Shown piece by piece: positions 25,926 to 34,676 of a DNA stretch of 64,000 bases; the first letter of the stretch is position 1; every line of letters begins with the position of its first letter. The DNA is taken from the NCBI RefSeq assembly GCF_001676385.1, contig NZ_LYVJ01000009.1, positions 62,001 through 126,000 of the forward strand, in the 5' to 3' direction. Both the position numbers and the translations under genes were made by a program. This DNA is from Stenotrophomonas maltophilia (GTDB taxonomy: Bacteria > Pseudomonadota > Gammaproteobacteria > Xanthomonadales > Xanthomonadaceae). The notes below the pieces were generated by a model, which did not search any database, was not told where the DNA came from, and saw nothing but the letters and a program-made list of their open reading frames with translations.

Positions 25926-27794
25926 ATGAAAGCAAACATAATCCTACTCTATGCTGCAGGAATTGTAATTAGCGGCCACGCCGAGACGTTGTCGGCGACT
26001 GATATAGCCGACCAACAACCCTCATATCAGCATTTCGAGCGCCACCACACTCGACGGCTCTCTACGAATAATCGACAAGACAGATTCATTGTAAAGTATC
26101 GAGATAGCGCATCTACCACACAAAAAGGCGACGACATCCAATTGCGACTAGAAAAAGCCGCAGTTGACTCCGGAATCTCATGGGGCAATAGCTCCAACAA
26201 ACTAACCGATTCGCGGAAAATCATCAGGATTCGGCAAAGCGCAACTGGCGCAGAGCTCATCAGAACCAGAATTCCTTTGGATACGACTCAATCTCTCCAA
26301 CTATTGACTGCACTTCGAAGCGACCCCAATGTACAGTATGCACAAGTAGATACGATTAAGTTTTCCATCGATTTTACTCCGAACGACCCTGCGTATAGCG
26401 CTCGACAGTGGCATTATTACCACCAAGCCACAGGTATTGGAGCCCCTGAGGCATGGCGTCAGAGCACGGGTTCGGGTGTGGTGGTTGCCGTTCTTGATAC
26501 GGGATTCCGTCCGCATCGAGACTTAGCCTCCAACATTATCCCGGGATACGATCTCATTAGCTGGCATGGGCAGAATGAAGACGGAGTTTCCTATCCCGAT
26601 ATAGCTGGTGACGGGGATGGGCGCGATGCTGATGCAAGTGATCCTGGTGACTGGCTGGATGGGCGCGAGGGCTTCTGCTCTGGATACATCAGCGACAGCT
26701 CATGGCACGGCACCCACGTGGCAGGAACAGTCGCAGCAGTAACAAATAATGGCCTGGACGTTGCGGGCATCGCATTCGATTCAAAAGTACAACCCATTCG
26801 CGTTCTGGGCCACTGCGGCGGGCTAACCTCCGACATCGCCGACGGAATTGTATGGGCCGCTGGCGGAAGCGTGCCGGGGTTGCCTCTGAACCAAACCCCT
26901 GCGGAAGTTATCAACATGAGTCTAGGAGGATATGGACGCTGCGATGATGACCCCGCGACCCAGGAAGCAATCAATGAAGCCCTACTCCGGGGGGTGACCG
27001 TCGTCGTGGCCGCAGGGAACGACAACAGCAACGCTGCAAACTACACTCCCGCTAGCTGCAGAGGCGTCATCACTGTCGGTGCGACCGGAGTAGATGGCGC
27101 ACGGTCGTATTTCTCAAACTACGGAACGAGCGTCACCGTAGCAGCTCCCGGAGGCAACGCCTCAAGTGCGCTTGACCCACCAGAAAAATTCATTTGGTCG
27201 CTTGGGAATCGCGGAAAACGCGGACCAGAAGAAGACGCCGTAGTGGGACAGATCGGTACATCAATGGCAGCGCCCCATGTCGCCGGCATTGTCGCACTAA
27301 TTCAAAGTGCATCCGTCGCCGGTGGTCACGCCCCACTAGCCCCCACCCAAGTAAGCGCATTATTGCGAGGGACGGTGAAACCATTCTTAGTCAACCCGGG
27401 CACCACGACCAGCATAGGCGTAGGGATAGCCGATGCTGCCAGAGCCGTAAGAAAAGCCTACGAGGGCGTAACGCCTGAAGACCTCGCTACCAGGCTGAAC
27501 AATGGCCAGCCGATTCTCGATCAGAGGGTGAGGCCTGGGGACTCCCTGTACTTTCAGATTTCAGTTCCCGCGGGCTCAAAGACCTTGAATATACGTACAT
27601 ATGGAGGGACCGGCGATGTATCACTCCGCCTTAGCCGAGATAGTCTTCCGAGCGACAACAACGTTATCGCTACATCGAATAAGGCAGCGACGATTGAGAC
27701 GCTACTCCTGACACGCCCCGCTGAAGGGGTCTATTTCCTCGCTGTAGACGCAGTTCGTGAGTCAACTGGATTCTCTGTTCTAGCGACAAACTGA
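25926..27794 (+). CDS. secreted subtilisin-like serine protease (S8)
   Basis: The 622-residue exported protease has a signal peptide (residues 1-19), an inhibitor-like propeptide (about 50-145) and a subtilase domain (about 160-475). The triad is complete: Asp191 in AVLDTGFRPH, His261 in WHGTHVAGTV, Ser446 in GTSMAAPHVAG; the oxyanion Asn365 is in AAGND. The C-terminus (about 520-620) is a PPC-type beta domain (SLYFQISVPAGSKTLNIRTY) common in secreted proteases of Xanthomonadaceae, usually removed on maturation. It lies 53 bases after the adhesin gene with no terminator between, so both are probably co-transcribed. The protease may shed or process the adhesin; this is inference. Substrate range unknown. 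Confidence 0.95.
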   Translation: MKANIILLYAAGIVISGHAETLSATDIADQQPSYQHFERHHTRRLSTNNRQDRFIVKYRDSASTTQKGDDIQLRLEKAAVDSGISWGNSSNKLTDSRKIIRIRQSATGAELIRTRIPLDTTQSLQLLTALRSDPNVQYAQVDTIKFSIDFTPNDPAYSARQWHYYHQATGIGAPEAWRQSTGSGVVVAVLDTGFRPHRDLASNIIPGYDLISWHGQNEDGVSYPDIAGDGDGRDADASDPGDWLDGREGFCSGYISDSSWHGTHVAGTVAAVTNNGLDVAGIAFDSKVQPIRVLGHCGGLTSDIADGIVWAAGGSVPGLPLNQTPAEVINMSLGGYGRCDDDPATQEAINEALLRGVTVVVAAGNDNSNAANYTPASCRGVITVGATGVDGARSYFSNYGTSVTVAAPGGNASSALDPPEKFIWSLGNRGKRGPEEDAVVGQIGTSMAAPHVAGIVALIQSASVAGGHAPLAPTQVSALLRGTVKPFLVNPGTTTSIGVGIADAARAVRKAYEGVTPEDLATRLNNGQPILDQRVRPGDSLYFQISVPAGSKTLNIRTYGGTGDVSLRLSRDSLPSDNNVIATSNKAATIETLLLTRPAEGVYFLAVDAVRESTGFSVLATN

Positions 27795-28074
27795 CAGACG
27801 ATGCCCCCCATGGACCAAGCAGACGTACCCTCCACTTTCCCACGCTCTGCTTGGTCCCGTTTTACAAATGTCAAAGCACACTCACTGAAATGGATGGCTC
27901 GCCGCGCCGAGCCTCCGACATGGGCGAGATTTGGCCATGGCCGAACTTACGAAACATTAGGCCAACCGGCTGAACAATAAATGCGGTCAATAGATTCGGG
28001 TAGCCAAGGATAGCCCCAGTGGTGGCTCAGACGCGACTAGACGCGAAAGATGCGCGACTATGGCCCCATAGCGG

Positions 28075-28269
28075 GAGTTCATCGCGCTACACCACTCCCA
28101 GAATAATGGCATAGCGGAGCGAATGATCCGCGCACTGAACAACCAGATGCAGCGCATGCCTCGACACCAACCCCATAACCTGAGCCGAAACCAGCGAGGC
28201 ATCATTATAGCAGACTTTAATCTCCGCCCGTCTGGAGCCAAGTCCCCACCCGGCTGCAAATCGGATTAA
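28075..28269 (+). pseudogene. IS3-type transposase C-terminal remnant
   Basis: Reading forward from 28075, the frame gives HHSQNNGIAERMIRALNNQM and, further on, RNQRGIIIADFNLRPSGAKS. This matches the end of an IS3-family integrase core, where QNNGxxERxIRTLKEQ carries the catalytic Glu and is followed by an ADW-FYNxRRPH segment. It opens after a TAG and covers only about 64 codons, with an apparent internal deletion near the usual RRPH motif. No terminal inverted repeats are visible. It marks a former insertion downstream of the adhesin-protease pair. Confidence 0.6.
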
Positions 28270-28347
28270 TTTATGTTTCAAAAATTGGGGAAGAAACTGA
28301 CATTATACACCAACCTCAGCGAGCACGAGATACATCCCGCAATGCGA

Positions 28348-28608
28348 TTACCGTAGTTTTGCAAGCAGTATCCTTTCCCGCAAGCGAACCCTCTCCCTTG
28401 CTGCCGCGAGGACTTCGGCGCATTCCAATCCGGATAGACCAGATATTACTGAGACCTCCTTCATCTCGACACCCCAAAGGTCGTGAAGAACAAAAACTAG
28501 ACGACCCGCGGGATGAAGGTCAGACATGAGCTTTAGAAATTCCATCCAGATAGCATTCTGCCTGGCATCAACTAGCGCATCGCCCGAATTGGCATAAATA
28601 TCGTCCAT
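28348..28608 (-). CDS. second stand-alone sigma region 4-like protein
   Basis: An 86-residue protein of which residues 24-80 have the region 4 pattern: LMSDLHPAGRLVFVLHDLWG, then EMKEVSVISGLSGLECAEVL, then AAARERVRLRE. The LxxLxPxxRxxFxLHDxxG core is shared with both the ECF41-type factor and the sigma4-like protein at 6530-6784. No region 2 is encoded upstream. The start ATG lacks a strong Shine-Dalgarno sequence. No ECF41-type promoter is visible here. It lies between an IS remnant and an exported hydrolase gene. It may be a remnant of an ECF gene or a genuine small regulator; finding two such proteins in one island favours a real class. Confidence 0.55.
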   Translation of the reverse strand: MDDIYANSGDALVDARQNAIWMEFLKLMSDLHPAGRLVFVLHDLWGVEMKEVSVISGLSGLECAEVLAAARERVRLRERILLAKLR

Positions 28609-28869
28609 GACATCTTTTTATCGAAAAAATTAGCTTACGATTGTTTCATTTCAAGAAACATAAGGTGCAGCGTTAATCGCCAATGCCGCAGATAGATTCC
28701 TAGTATCCTTAGCCCCCCCCCCTTGATCGCCCGTCTGATACGATACCGGGCATCGATAAGCTCAAGAACTTCATATCCCTGCCATTTGGCCGAGCTCATT
28801 GACTATGCGCTCAACTCAGCCGGCGAACCGTACTCACTCATTGCTATTCGGACGAGAGGCTAGATACCC

Positions 28870-29943
28870 ATGAAGGATCCAAAATCCGGTCAGCCAGTCG
28901 ACGTAATGCGTCGACGAGTAGCCCACGGAGCTCTGGGTGCCGTACTAGCACCGGCATTGCTCGCGTCTCCAAGTAGTTCGAGTAGCAACTCAGTCCCGAG
29001 TGACGTGGCTAGGGAGGACTGGCATGGAGAACTGAAACACATCGATGCAGGTGAACTGCGAATTTGCTATGCAGATATGGGCAAGCAGGATGCGCACACC
29101 ATCCTTCTTTTGCATGGTTGGCCATACGATATTCAAACCTATTCCTCTGCAGCAATTCTTCTGGTGGAGGCTGGCTATAGGGTCCTAGTCCCGTATCTCA
29201 GAGGGTTCGGGCAAACGTTAATCAGGTCGACGACTGCACCTAGAAATGGACAACAATCCATTTTTGCAATGGATGCACTAAATCTACTGGATGCGCTAAA
29301 TGTGAAGGAATTCACCGTCGCAGGATGCGACTGGGGCGCCCGCACAGCAAACATTATGGCCGCTCTCTGGCCAACGCGATGCAACGCATTGGTGTCGGTT
29401 AGCGGCTACCTTATCGGCAGCCAGGCAACAGGGCAGCGCCCTCTTGCTCCCGAGGAGGAGCTTAAGTGGTGGTATCAGTTCTACTTTTCCACTGAGCGAG
29501 GCCGACGAGGATACGAATCCAATCGTACTGAATTCGCAAGACTCATCTGGAAGCTTGCTTCACCGAGCTGGAATTTTGACGAATCCACATTCAGGCGAAC
29601 CGCACTGTCATTTGAAAACCCAGATCACGTCGATATCGTAATTAATAATTACCGCTGGCGCCTCGGCCTTGCGGAAGGGAATCCTGCACTTTCGCAACAA
29701 GAATTACTACTCGCCCAGAATCCTACAATATCTATTCCGACTATTACACTGGAGGGCGACGCGAATGGCGCGCCACATCCTGATAGCGACAAATATAGGG
29801 CGATGTTCACCGGCGATTATGAACACCGGGTGGTATATGGCGGAGTCGGGCACAACCTCCCGCAAGAAGCGCCCGAAGCCTTTGCAGCCGCCGTGATAGA
29901 TGCAGCGAGGCGTGGCTTGCAGTTTCGAGCCAACAGTTCATAG
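28870..29943 (+). CDS. exported epoxide-hydrolase-like alpha/beta hydrolase
   Basis: A 357-residue protein with a twin-arginine-like leader (MRRRVAHGALGAVLAPALLA, starting at residue 13) followed by a Ser-rich linker. The hydrolase domain has HGWPYDIQTY, a nucleophile elbow VAGCDWGARTAN in which Asp replaces Ser, and a late YGGVGHNLPQEAP supplying His. Asp nucleophiles mark epoxide hydrolases and haloalkane dehalogenases; the HGWP motif favours the epoxide-hydrolase branch. The leader suggests folded export by Tat. An alternative start at the second ATG (28906) would begin exactly at the leader. It has no operon partner. It fits the set of xenobiotic- and electrophile-handling enzymes on this island. 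Confidence 0.88.
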   Translation: MKDPKSGQPVDVMRRRVAHGALGAVLAPALLASPSSSSSNSVPSDVAREDWHGELKHIDAGELRICYADMGKQDAHTILLLHGWPYDIQTYSSAAILLVEAGYRVLVPYLRGFGQTLIRSTTAPRNGQQSIFAMDALNLLDALNVKEFTVAGCDWGARTANIMAALWPTRCNALVSVSGYLIGSQATGQRPLAPEEELKWWYQFYFSTERGRRGYESNRTEFARLIWKLASPSWNFDESTFRRTALSFENPDHVDIVINNYRWRLGLAEGNPALSQQELLLAQNPTISIPTITLEGDANGAPHPDSDKYRAMFTGDYEHRVVYGGVGHNLPQEAPEAFAAAVIDAARRGLQFRANSS

Positions 29944-30206
29944 GCCCCAAGAGCCCCCCCTCCGCAAGTTAAACTAAGAATAAGTTAAACGGGAAAGCCC
30001 ATCTTAGTCTGTATTGCCCCCCAAACTGATCTTCCACACAAAATCAGATAGGACAGTTCAATTCCTTGGTCGATTATGCCCTTAAAGCTTGTGTATCGGA
30101 GCGGCATACCTCTGCTCTCCGGAATCCTACTAGCGTCCGGCCAACCCCACACGACTGATCCTAGTGAAGAACTGCTAGTTCCTGAAAACAGATTCAACGC
30201 TCGCAC

Positions 30207-30581
30207 ATGGCTTCAACCTCTATGACGTCCACTCCCGATAGCTCCTATCGCTGGCCGATCCGGTGCAATCAGCACTTCACATCTGAGGAGATCGACGCAG
30301 TACGTCGACGTATTCGAGTAGGAGTTAAGGGGCGACAGTGGGAGATAGCTCTGTATGACACACGCATTCGCTTCTGGTCTGAAACTCTCGGCGTGAGTGT
30401 GTATGAAGCAACATTATTTCTTAGTATCGATGGGAGCGGGTTCGCAGCTACAGTTGACGTACTCGATCAACCAAGAAAGTATGCTCGAGCTGATGTTGAA
30501 CGTATAGAACTTGAGCGATTCGAGGGCGTACTATTTCTCATGCGATTGGAAATTCAAAGCCGTCGCCGATTAAATTTCTGA
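30207..30581 (+). CDS. hypothetical protein
   Basis: The frame encodes 124 residues with balanced composition and alternating charged and hydrophobic segments (EEIDAVRRRIRVGVKGRQWE, RFWSETLGVSVYEATLFLSI). I recognise no family; there is no signal peptide or membrane helix. A second ATG five codons in may be the start. No strong Shine-Dalgarno sequence is seen. It is isolated between the hydrolase gene and the H-NS-like gene, in the lower-GC block. It is probably a real gene because its composition is protein-like throughout. Confidence 0.45.
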   Translation: MASTSMTSTPDSSYRWPIRCNQHFTSEEIDAVRRRIRVGVKGRQWEIALYDTRIRFWSETLGVSVYEATLFLSIDGSGFAATVDVLDQPRKYARADVERIELERFEGVLFLMRLEIQSRRRLNF

Positions 30582-30719
30582 CGTTCCAATGTGGATTATA
30601 TTGGCATCGCCGGGCACTGAGTTAATCTACCCCACCTAGAGTTCGGACTCCAAAGTATCGCTCAGGTGAAAACTCAACTGCTACTTCAAGACCCTTGGCA
30701 ACAACTTCTCAATCAACCC

Positions 30720-31250
30720 TTATCCCCCCTTGCGACCAGAACTCCGAGCGACCTTTCTGGCACGCTTCTTAGCGGGGGTCTTCACTGCGCTAGTCTTGGT
30801 GCGTACCTTGCGCGCCTTCTTGGGCACGGCCGTCCCAGTCTTCAGGACTGGATTGGCCTTATTTGCTGACGGATACTTCTCCCCCTGGTTCGCAGCACGC
30901 CACGCTTTACCTTCAGCGGAGTTAGCCCAAGCACCGAATACCTTCGGCTGCAGCCCCCTGCCTGTCCATGTTTCACCCGTAGGCAGCCGATATTTAGGGG
31001 CCACCCTGCCTAGGGAGCGCCCCTTCACTGGCGATCCTGCAGACTTCGCAGCACCAACTACACTAGCCCCTACAGAGGCGACAATGATCTTATTGAGCTG
31101 ACGACACTGAGCCGCAGTCAGAACCTTGGCGTACTTCTTGAGCACAGCCAGAGCCTGGGGCACTTCTCCGTCGCGCCTCTCCACTAGCTCCTTCTGCGCC
31201 TCCAGCTGTTTTATCTCAGCATTAAGCGATTTTAGAGTGGTCAAGGACAC
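30720..31250 (-). CDS. H-NS-family nucleoid protein with lysine-rich tail
   Basis: This 176-residue protein has an N-terminal oligomerising helix (LNAEIKQLEAQKELVERRDG) and a central H-NS DNA-binding signature, PKYRLPTGETWTGRGLQPKV (about residues 84-103). A basic, Ala/Lys-rich C-terminal tail follows (KTPAKKRARKVARSSGRKGG), histone-H1-like, as in several Xanthomonadaceae and Burkholderia H-NS relatives. H-NS proteins bind AT-rich minor grooves and silence horizontally acquired genes. The start is a GTG. Carriage on an island with a lower-GC segment suggests that it silences its own cargo or interferes with host H-NS; this is inference. It is monocistronic. Confidence 0.82.
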   Translation of the reverse strand: MSLTTLKSLNAEIKQLEAQKELVERRDGEVPQALAVLKKYAKVLTAAQCRQLNKIIVASVGASVVGAAKSAGSPVKGRSLGRVAPKYRLPTGETWTGRGLQPKVFGAWANSAEGKAWRAANQGEKYPSANKANPVLKTGTAVPKKARKVRTKTSAVKTPAKKRARKVARSSGRKGG

Positions 31251-31945
31251 CGGCGAACTCCAGCGGAAGGGACGCCAAGTGTAGGCCTACCGTCGCGATA
31301 AAGCCAATAGCGGCGTCAACTGGAGACAATCCATACCGCTGGAAGCTGACTCCCACCGTAGGACATGGAGGCTGAAAGAGGGCGGAGTGTCACTAAAGGT
31401 CGGCAGCTATAGGTCGGATATCCAACTACAATTCCACTGACTGAAACTACCGCGGCCATTGATCCTCGACCTGACATACCCCCGCTCCTTCATAAACAGT
31501 TGACACAGAACTACTTCAGTATTCAGAGCATCAGGTGCCGGAAGATCCGCGGCGCCCCTAAAGCAGATCCGACAGAAACGCGAAAGGCCGAGGCCCGTCC
31601 CTAGCGCCCCATCGGCATCACTTCTACGTAATGCTTCTAACGCTACCGAGTCCACGACTATCAATTTGAACGCCAATGGCGGCACGGCTGGCAACAGACG
31701 GCGCTCCAGCCGGAGAACACATGCATCGCACACTCTGGGCTCTCGAAGTGGCATCGCTCCAGGCGCCATTCCTTCGATGTCCCGGTTGGCCGCTCCTTCA
31801 TTGAAGCATAGCTTGGCTCACCTCATCGAAAGTTAAGTGCATACCCGACATACACCAGGAGCGGTGCTGGTTTGTCACCGCCCCCGTAGCCAAGTGCTGA
31901 AGAGCTGAAGTGGCATTCGATGGCTCAAATTTGCTGATTGACGGC
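31251..31945. other. 695-base stretch without a supported gene
   Basis: A minus-strand frame at 31407-31769 carries two CxxC pairs but has no start signal or known domain, so I do not call it. The remainder shows no RNA gene. The H-NS-like gene promoter should lie just right of 31250. Confidence 0.35.
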
Positions 31946-32368
31946 TTACGCGAACTGACGCGGAGGCAAGAAGCCAATGGCTTTCTCGAGATCCGGCCAA
32001 GGTGAAACGGTCTCGCCGCATACTTGCCAACGTCCAGAAGTTCGGCGCAGGCGTAGCTCGTACAGCGCAGGGTCAGCAGATACGCCCATGCGTCGATACA
32101 GCACCGCGACAGCGGTGTCTCCATCCTGCTCCACATGCAAGACTCGCTTCTCCGTGGACAGCGGGGGCTCACCCGCAGCTCCTCGTTCACGGAACTCTTG
32201 GAACATCTCCTCACGCGATAGCCGCGCAATTCCTCCTTCGGCCGTGAGGACCAAGAAGGCCAAGTCGTCGGTGTACAAGGCCTCCATCTCATCCATACGA
32301 TAATGGCTACCGGTTTCAGCCAGTACGTCGATGAAGTTCAGAAGTTCAGAGTTAGAAGGGGTACTCAA
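31946..32368 (-). CDS. SnoaL/NTF2-like family protein
   Basis: The 140-residue protein has the alpha+beta cone of the NTF2/SnoaL superfamily: helix 1 (LLNFIDVLAETGSHYRMDEM), then EALYTDDLAFLVL, and C-terminal strands (VLHVEQDGDTAVAVLYRRMG and RRTSGRWQVCGETVSPW). Members are isomerases, hydratases, cyclases or non-catalytic binders, so the activity is open. I place the start at the TTG with GGAG eight bases upstream; a TTG six codons earlier is also possible. It lies directly after the SDR gene on the same strand and is probably co-transcribed and functionally paired with it. Confidence 0.8.
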   Translation of the reverse strand: MSTPSNSELLNFIDVLAETGSHYRMDEMEALYTDDLAFLVLTAEGGIARLSREEMFQEFRERGAAGEPPLSTEKRVLHVEQDGDTAVAVLYRRMGVSADPALYELRLRRTSGRWQVCGETVSPWPDLEKAIGFLPPRQFA

Positions 32369-32389
32369 GGTGGCGATCTCCGGCAAGTG

Positions 32390-33139
32390 TTAGGTCAAGT
32401 ACATACCGCCATCAACGCGCAACTCGGCGCCATTGACGAAGCTGCTCTCTGCCGACGCGAGGAAGAGTGCGGCATTTGCCAGTTCTTCTGCCGCCCCCAT
32501 ACGCCCTGCCGGAATCCGATCGCTCATTGCCCGCAGAAAGGCTGGGCGATCAGTATCCGGCACGCCAAGCTTCTCAACGATAGCGGTGTCGACGGGGCCA
32601 GGGCTGAGCACGTTAACGCGAATGCAACGGCTCTTCAGCTCGAGCGCCCAGCTACGCGCGAATGCCTCGATCGCCGCCTTTGCACCCGCATACACCGCGT
32701 GCCCAGGCAGTGCTCTAGCCGATGCCAAGGAACTGGTGACGATAATGCTCGATCCCGCTCGCATCGTTGGCACCATGGCCTGGACGCCGAAGAAGACCCC
32801 ACGCGTGTTGATGGCGAACTGCGAATCAAATTCCTCAGGGGATACACCTGACGAATCGTTGATTGTCAAAACTCCTGCATTGGCCACATATATATCCAAG
32901 CCACCGAACAGATTCTGTACATAGGTAGCCACCTTAGAATGATGTTCGAGATCGGCAACATCTCCGCGCAGCCCGATCACACCATGACCGATGCGTTCTA
33001 TCGCCTCATCCAGTGCAGACTGCCTACGCCCAGTGATGACAACCTGCGCACCTTCGCGAGCGAAGAGGCTGGCAGTCGCTAGGCCAATACCGCTGTTGCC
33101 GCCTGTGATTAATGCGACCTTATTCTCCAAGCGATTCAT
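32390..33139 (-). CDS. short-chain dehydrogenase/reductase (classical SDR)
   Basis: A 249-residue classical SDR of typical length. The cofactor motif TGGNSGIG (residues 13-20), the GRR at the end of strand 2 (NADP preference), NAGVL, the catalytic Ser in VTSSLASA and YAGAKAA (Tyr and Lys) are all present; the C-terminus DGGMYLT is usual for 3-oxoacyl-ACP-reductase or glucose-dehydrogenase-like SDRs. It is divergent from a LysR gene (98-base gap) and followed 22 bases later by the NTF2-like gene. LysR control of the SDR/NTF2 pair is the natural reading. Substrate unknown. Confidence 0.93.
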   Translation of the reverse strand: MNRLENKVALITGGNSGIGLATASLFAREGAQVVITGRRQSALDEAIERIGHGVIGLRGDVADLEHHSKVATYVQNLFGGLDIYVANAGVLTINDSSGVSPEEFDSQFAINTRGVFFGVQAMVPTMRAGSSIIVTSSLASARALPGHAVYAGAKAAIEAFARSWALELKSRCIRVNVLSPGPVDTAIVEKLGVPDTDRPAFLRAMSDRIPAGRMGAAEELANAALFLASAESSFVNGAELRVDGGMYLT

Positions 33140-33237
33140 TGCTGTACCTTACACCGTAGGGAAACGCAGACTTTAGCCTTGACCGGTCCTGGCCGGAAGA
33201 CAAGTAGTCGAACTTCAGTTGTGCCAAGGAGTCACAA

Positions 33238-34131
33238 ATGAATCTACTAAACAACACCACCACCCTGCTAGCATTCGTACGGTCAATTGAAACGGGGTCT
33301 TTCAGTGCAGCTGCCCGTGCGCTCGGCCTTACACCTTCATCAGTTTCCAAGTCGATCACTAGGCTTGAAGCCGAGCTGCGCGCAAAGCTCTTCCACCGAT
33401 CAACACGCCACCTTCAACCAACAGAGGAAGGACTTGCGCTATTTGAGCGCGTAGCGCCGTTGTTGCGCGGATTGGAAGATGCGGCGGACGCCATTCGCAC
33501 GGACGGCGATGCAAGAGGTCTACTGCGCGTCAGCATGCCCGGCGAGATTGGCCGTTTGTTGCAAAATTCTTTGACCACACGCTTCCTTGACGCTCACCCC
33601 GGACTTCGCTTGGACCTGTCGCTGTCCGATCGGCATGTTGACGTAATTCGTGAGGGCTACGATGTCGCCTTCCGCATTGGCTACCCAGCAGACAGCGATC
33701 TGACGGCTCACCCTATCGCAACGTTGGCGATGGCCTTGGTAGCTTCGCCCGCCCTCCTGTCCCGCTGTGGCATGCCGGTTACTCCCGAAGACCTACGCAA
33801 CCTGCCGATGCTGCGCTACCTGTTCGAGAGTCGCTCGGCCGCCATCACCTTCGCCGACGGCACGAGCATGCAGCCCAATGGACGGGTAGGCCTGGACACA
33901 GGCGCGGCGCTGCGTGCCGCAGCGCTAGCCGGCGTAGGCGTGGCACATCTCACTCGATGCTCTGTCCAACACGACCTGGACTGCGGTGCGCTGGTACAAG
34001 TGTTGCCGTCACGGCGCCTCCAGGATCTACCTTTGCAGACCATCCATGCTTTTGGCCGCCTGATGCCAGCGCGCGTTCGCCTGCTTACTGACTTCGTCAC
34101 AGCGGAGATGCGCCAGCTCCTGAGTGTCTAG
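33238..34131 (+). CDS. LysR-family transcriptional regulator
   Basis: The 297-residue regulator has a good ribosome binding site (AAGGAG) and the standard N-terminal winged HTH (residues 8-65; SFSAAARALGLTPSSVSKSI), followed by an effector domain (about 92-290) with RIGYPADSDLTAHPI. It belongs by overall pattern to the LysR branch that includes AaeR/DsdC-like regulators beside SDR genes. It is divergent from the SDR/NTF2 operon, and the 98-base intergenic region is large enough for shared operator sites. The inducer is unknown. Confidence 0.92.
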   Translation: MNLLNNTTTLLAFVRSIETGSFSAAARALGLTPSSVSKSITRLEAELRAKLFHRSTRHLQPTEEGLALFERVAPLLRGLEDAADAIRTDGDARGLLRVSMPGEIGRLLQNSLTTRFLDAHPGLRLDLSLSDRHVDVIREGYDVAFRIGYPADSDLTAHPIATLAMALVASPALLSRCGMPVTPEDLRNLPMLRYLFESRSAAITFADGTSMQPNGRVGLDTGAALRAAALAGVGVAHLTRCSVQHDLDCGALVQVLPSRRLQDLPLQTIHAFGRLMPARVRLLTDFVTAEMRQLLSV

Positions 34132-34676
34132 CGAGGCATCTAAGCGCGGTCTAGCCACGCCCTCCCCGCCCTGAAAAGGGGTAGGCTAAAAGTCATTCAT
34201 AAGTACATATCCATCATCCTCCTGCAGGCTTGATGGCATTTTCGTTCTTCGCCTTGTCGATGGCGCGGCGCATCGCGCCACACAACCTTCATGGCAGCAG
34301 GTCCCTGTTCGCGCATAGGAGACCCAGAAGGGCATCACCGCTACCAGAGATGCAGGCGCGCTGATCTGGGCCTCTTCGTAGTTTGCAGAAGCGCGCAACA
34401 CATGCTTCCGTCCGTCGCAATGGAGCCGGATCGGAACATCATCCGGTGGCTGGTGGGGAGCGCAAGCGAAACACATGACCAGCATCTACTGGTGCAACAT
34501 AATGCTCTCCAGCAAGCGCTACTGACACTCGATGGCGGCATAAGCTGCTCGCTTGAGCTACGATGCCCAATCGCGCAGCTACCGCGCCATCAGCTTGCCT
34601 GTATGGTTCGCGGCGGCGGCGCAGTATAGAGAGCGAGAGGCATTGAGGGCTACCAATCGCCGAGCTTCAACGAAGC
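34132..34676. other. 545-base stretch without a supported gene
   Basis: It lies between the LysR gene and the 3' end of the TetR gene. A minus-strand frame at 34186-34485 is protein-like in part but has no start signal or known domain. I see no terminator that I would defend. Confidence 0.35.

Noticed and set aside
31407..31769. Minus-strand frame with two CxxC pairs
   Set aside because: No start signal, no known domain and no operon partner; the cysteine spacing alone is not enough.
34186..34485. Minus-strand frame of 99 codons between the LysR and TetR genes
   Set aside because: Partly protein-like but without a start signal or family; could be a decayed gene, so it is not called.
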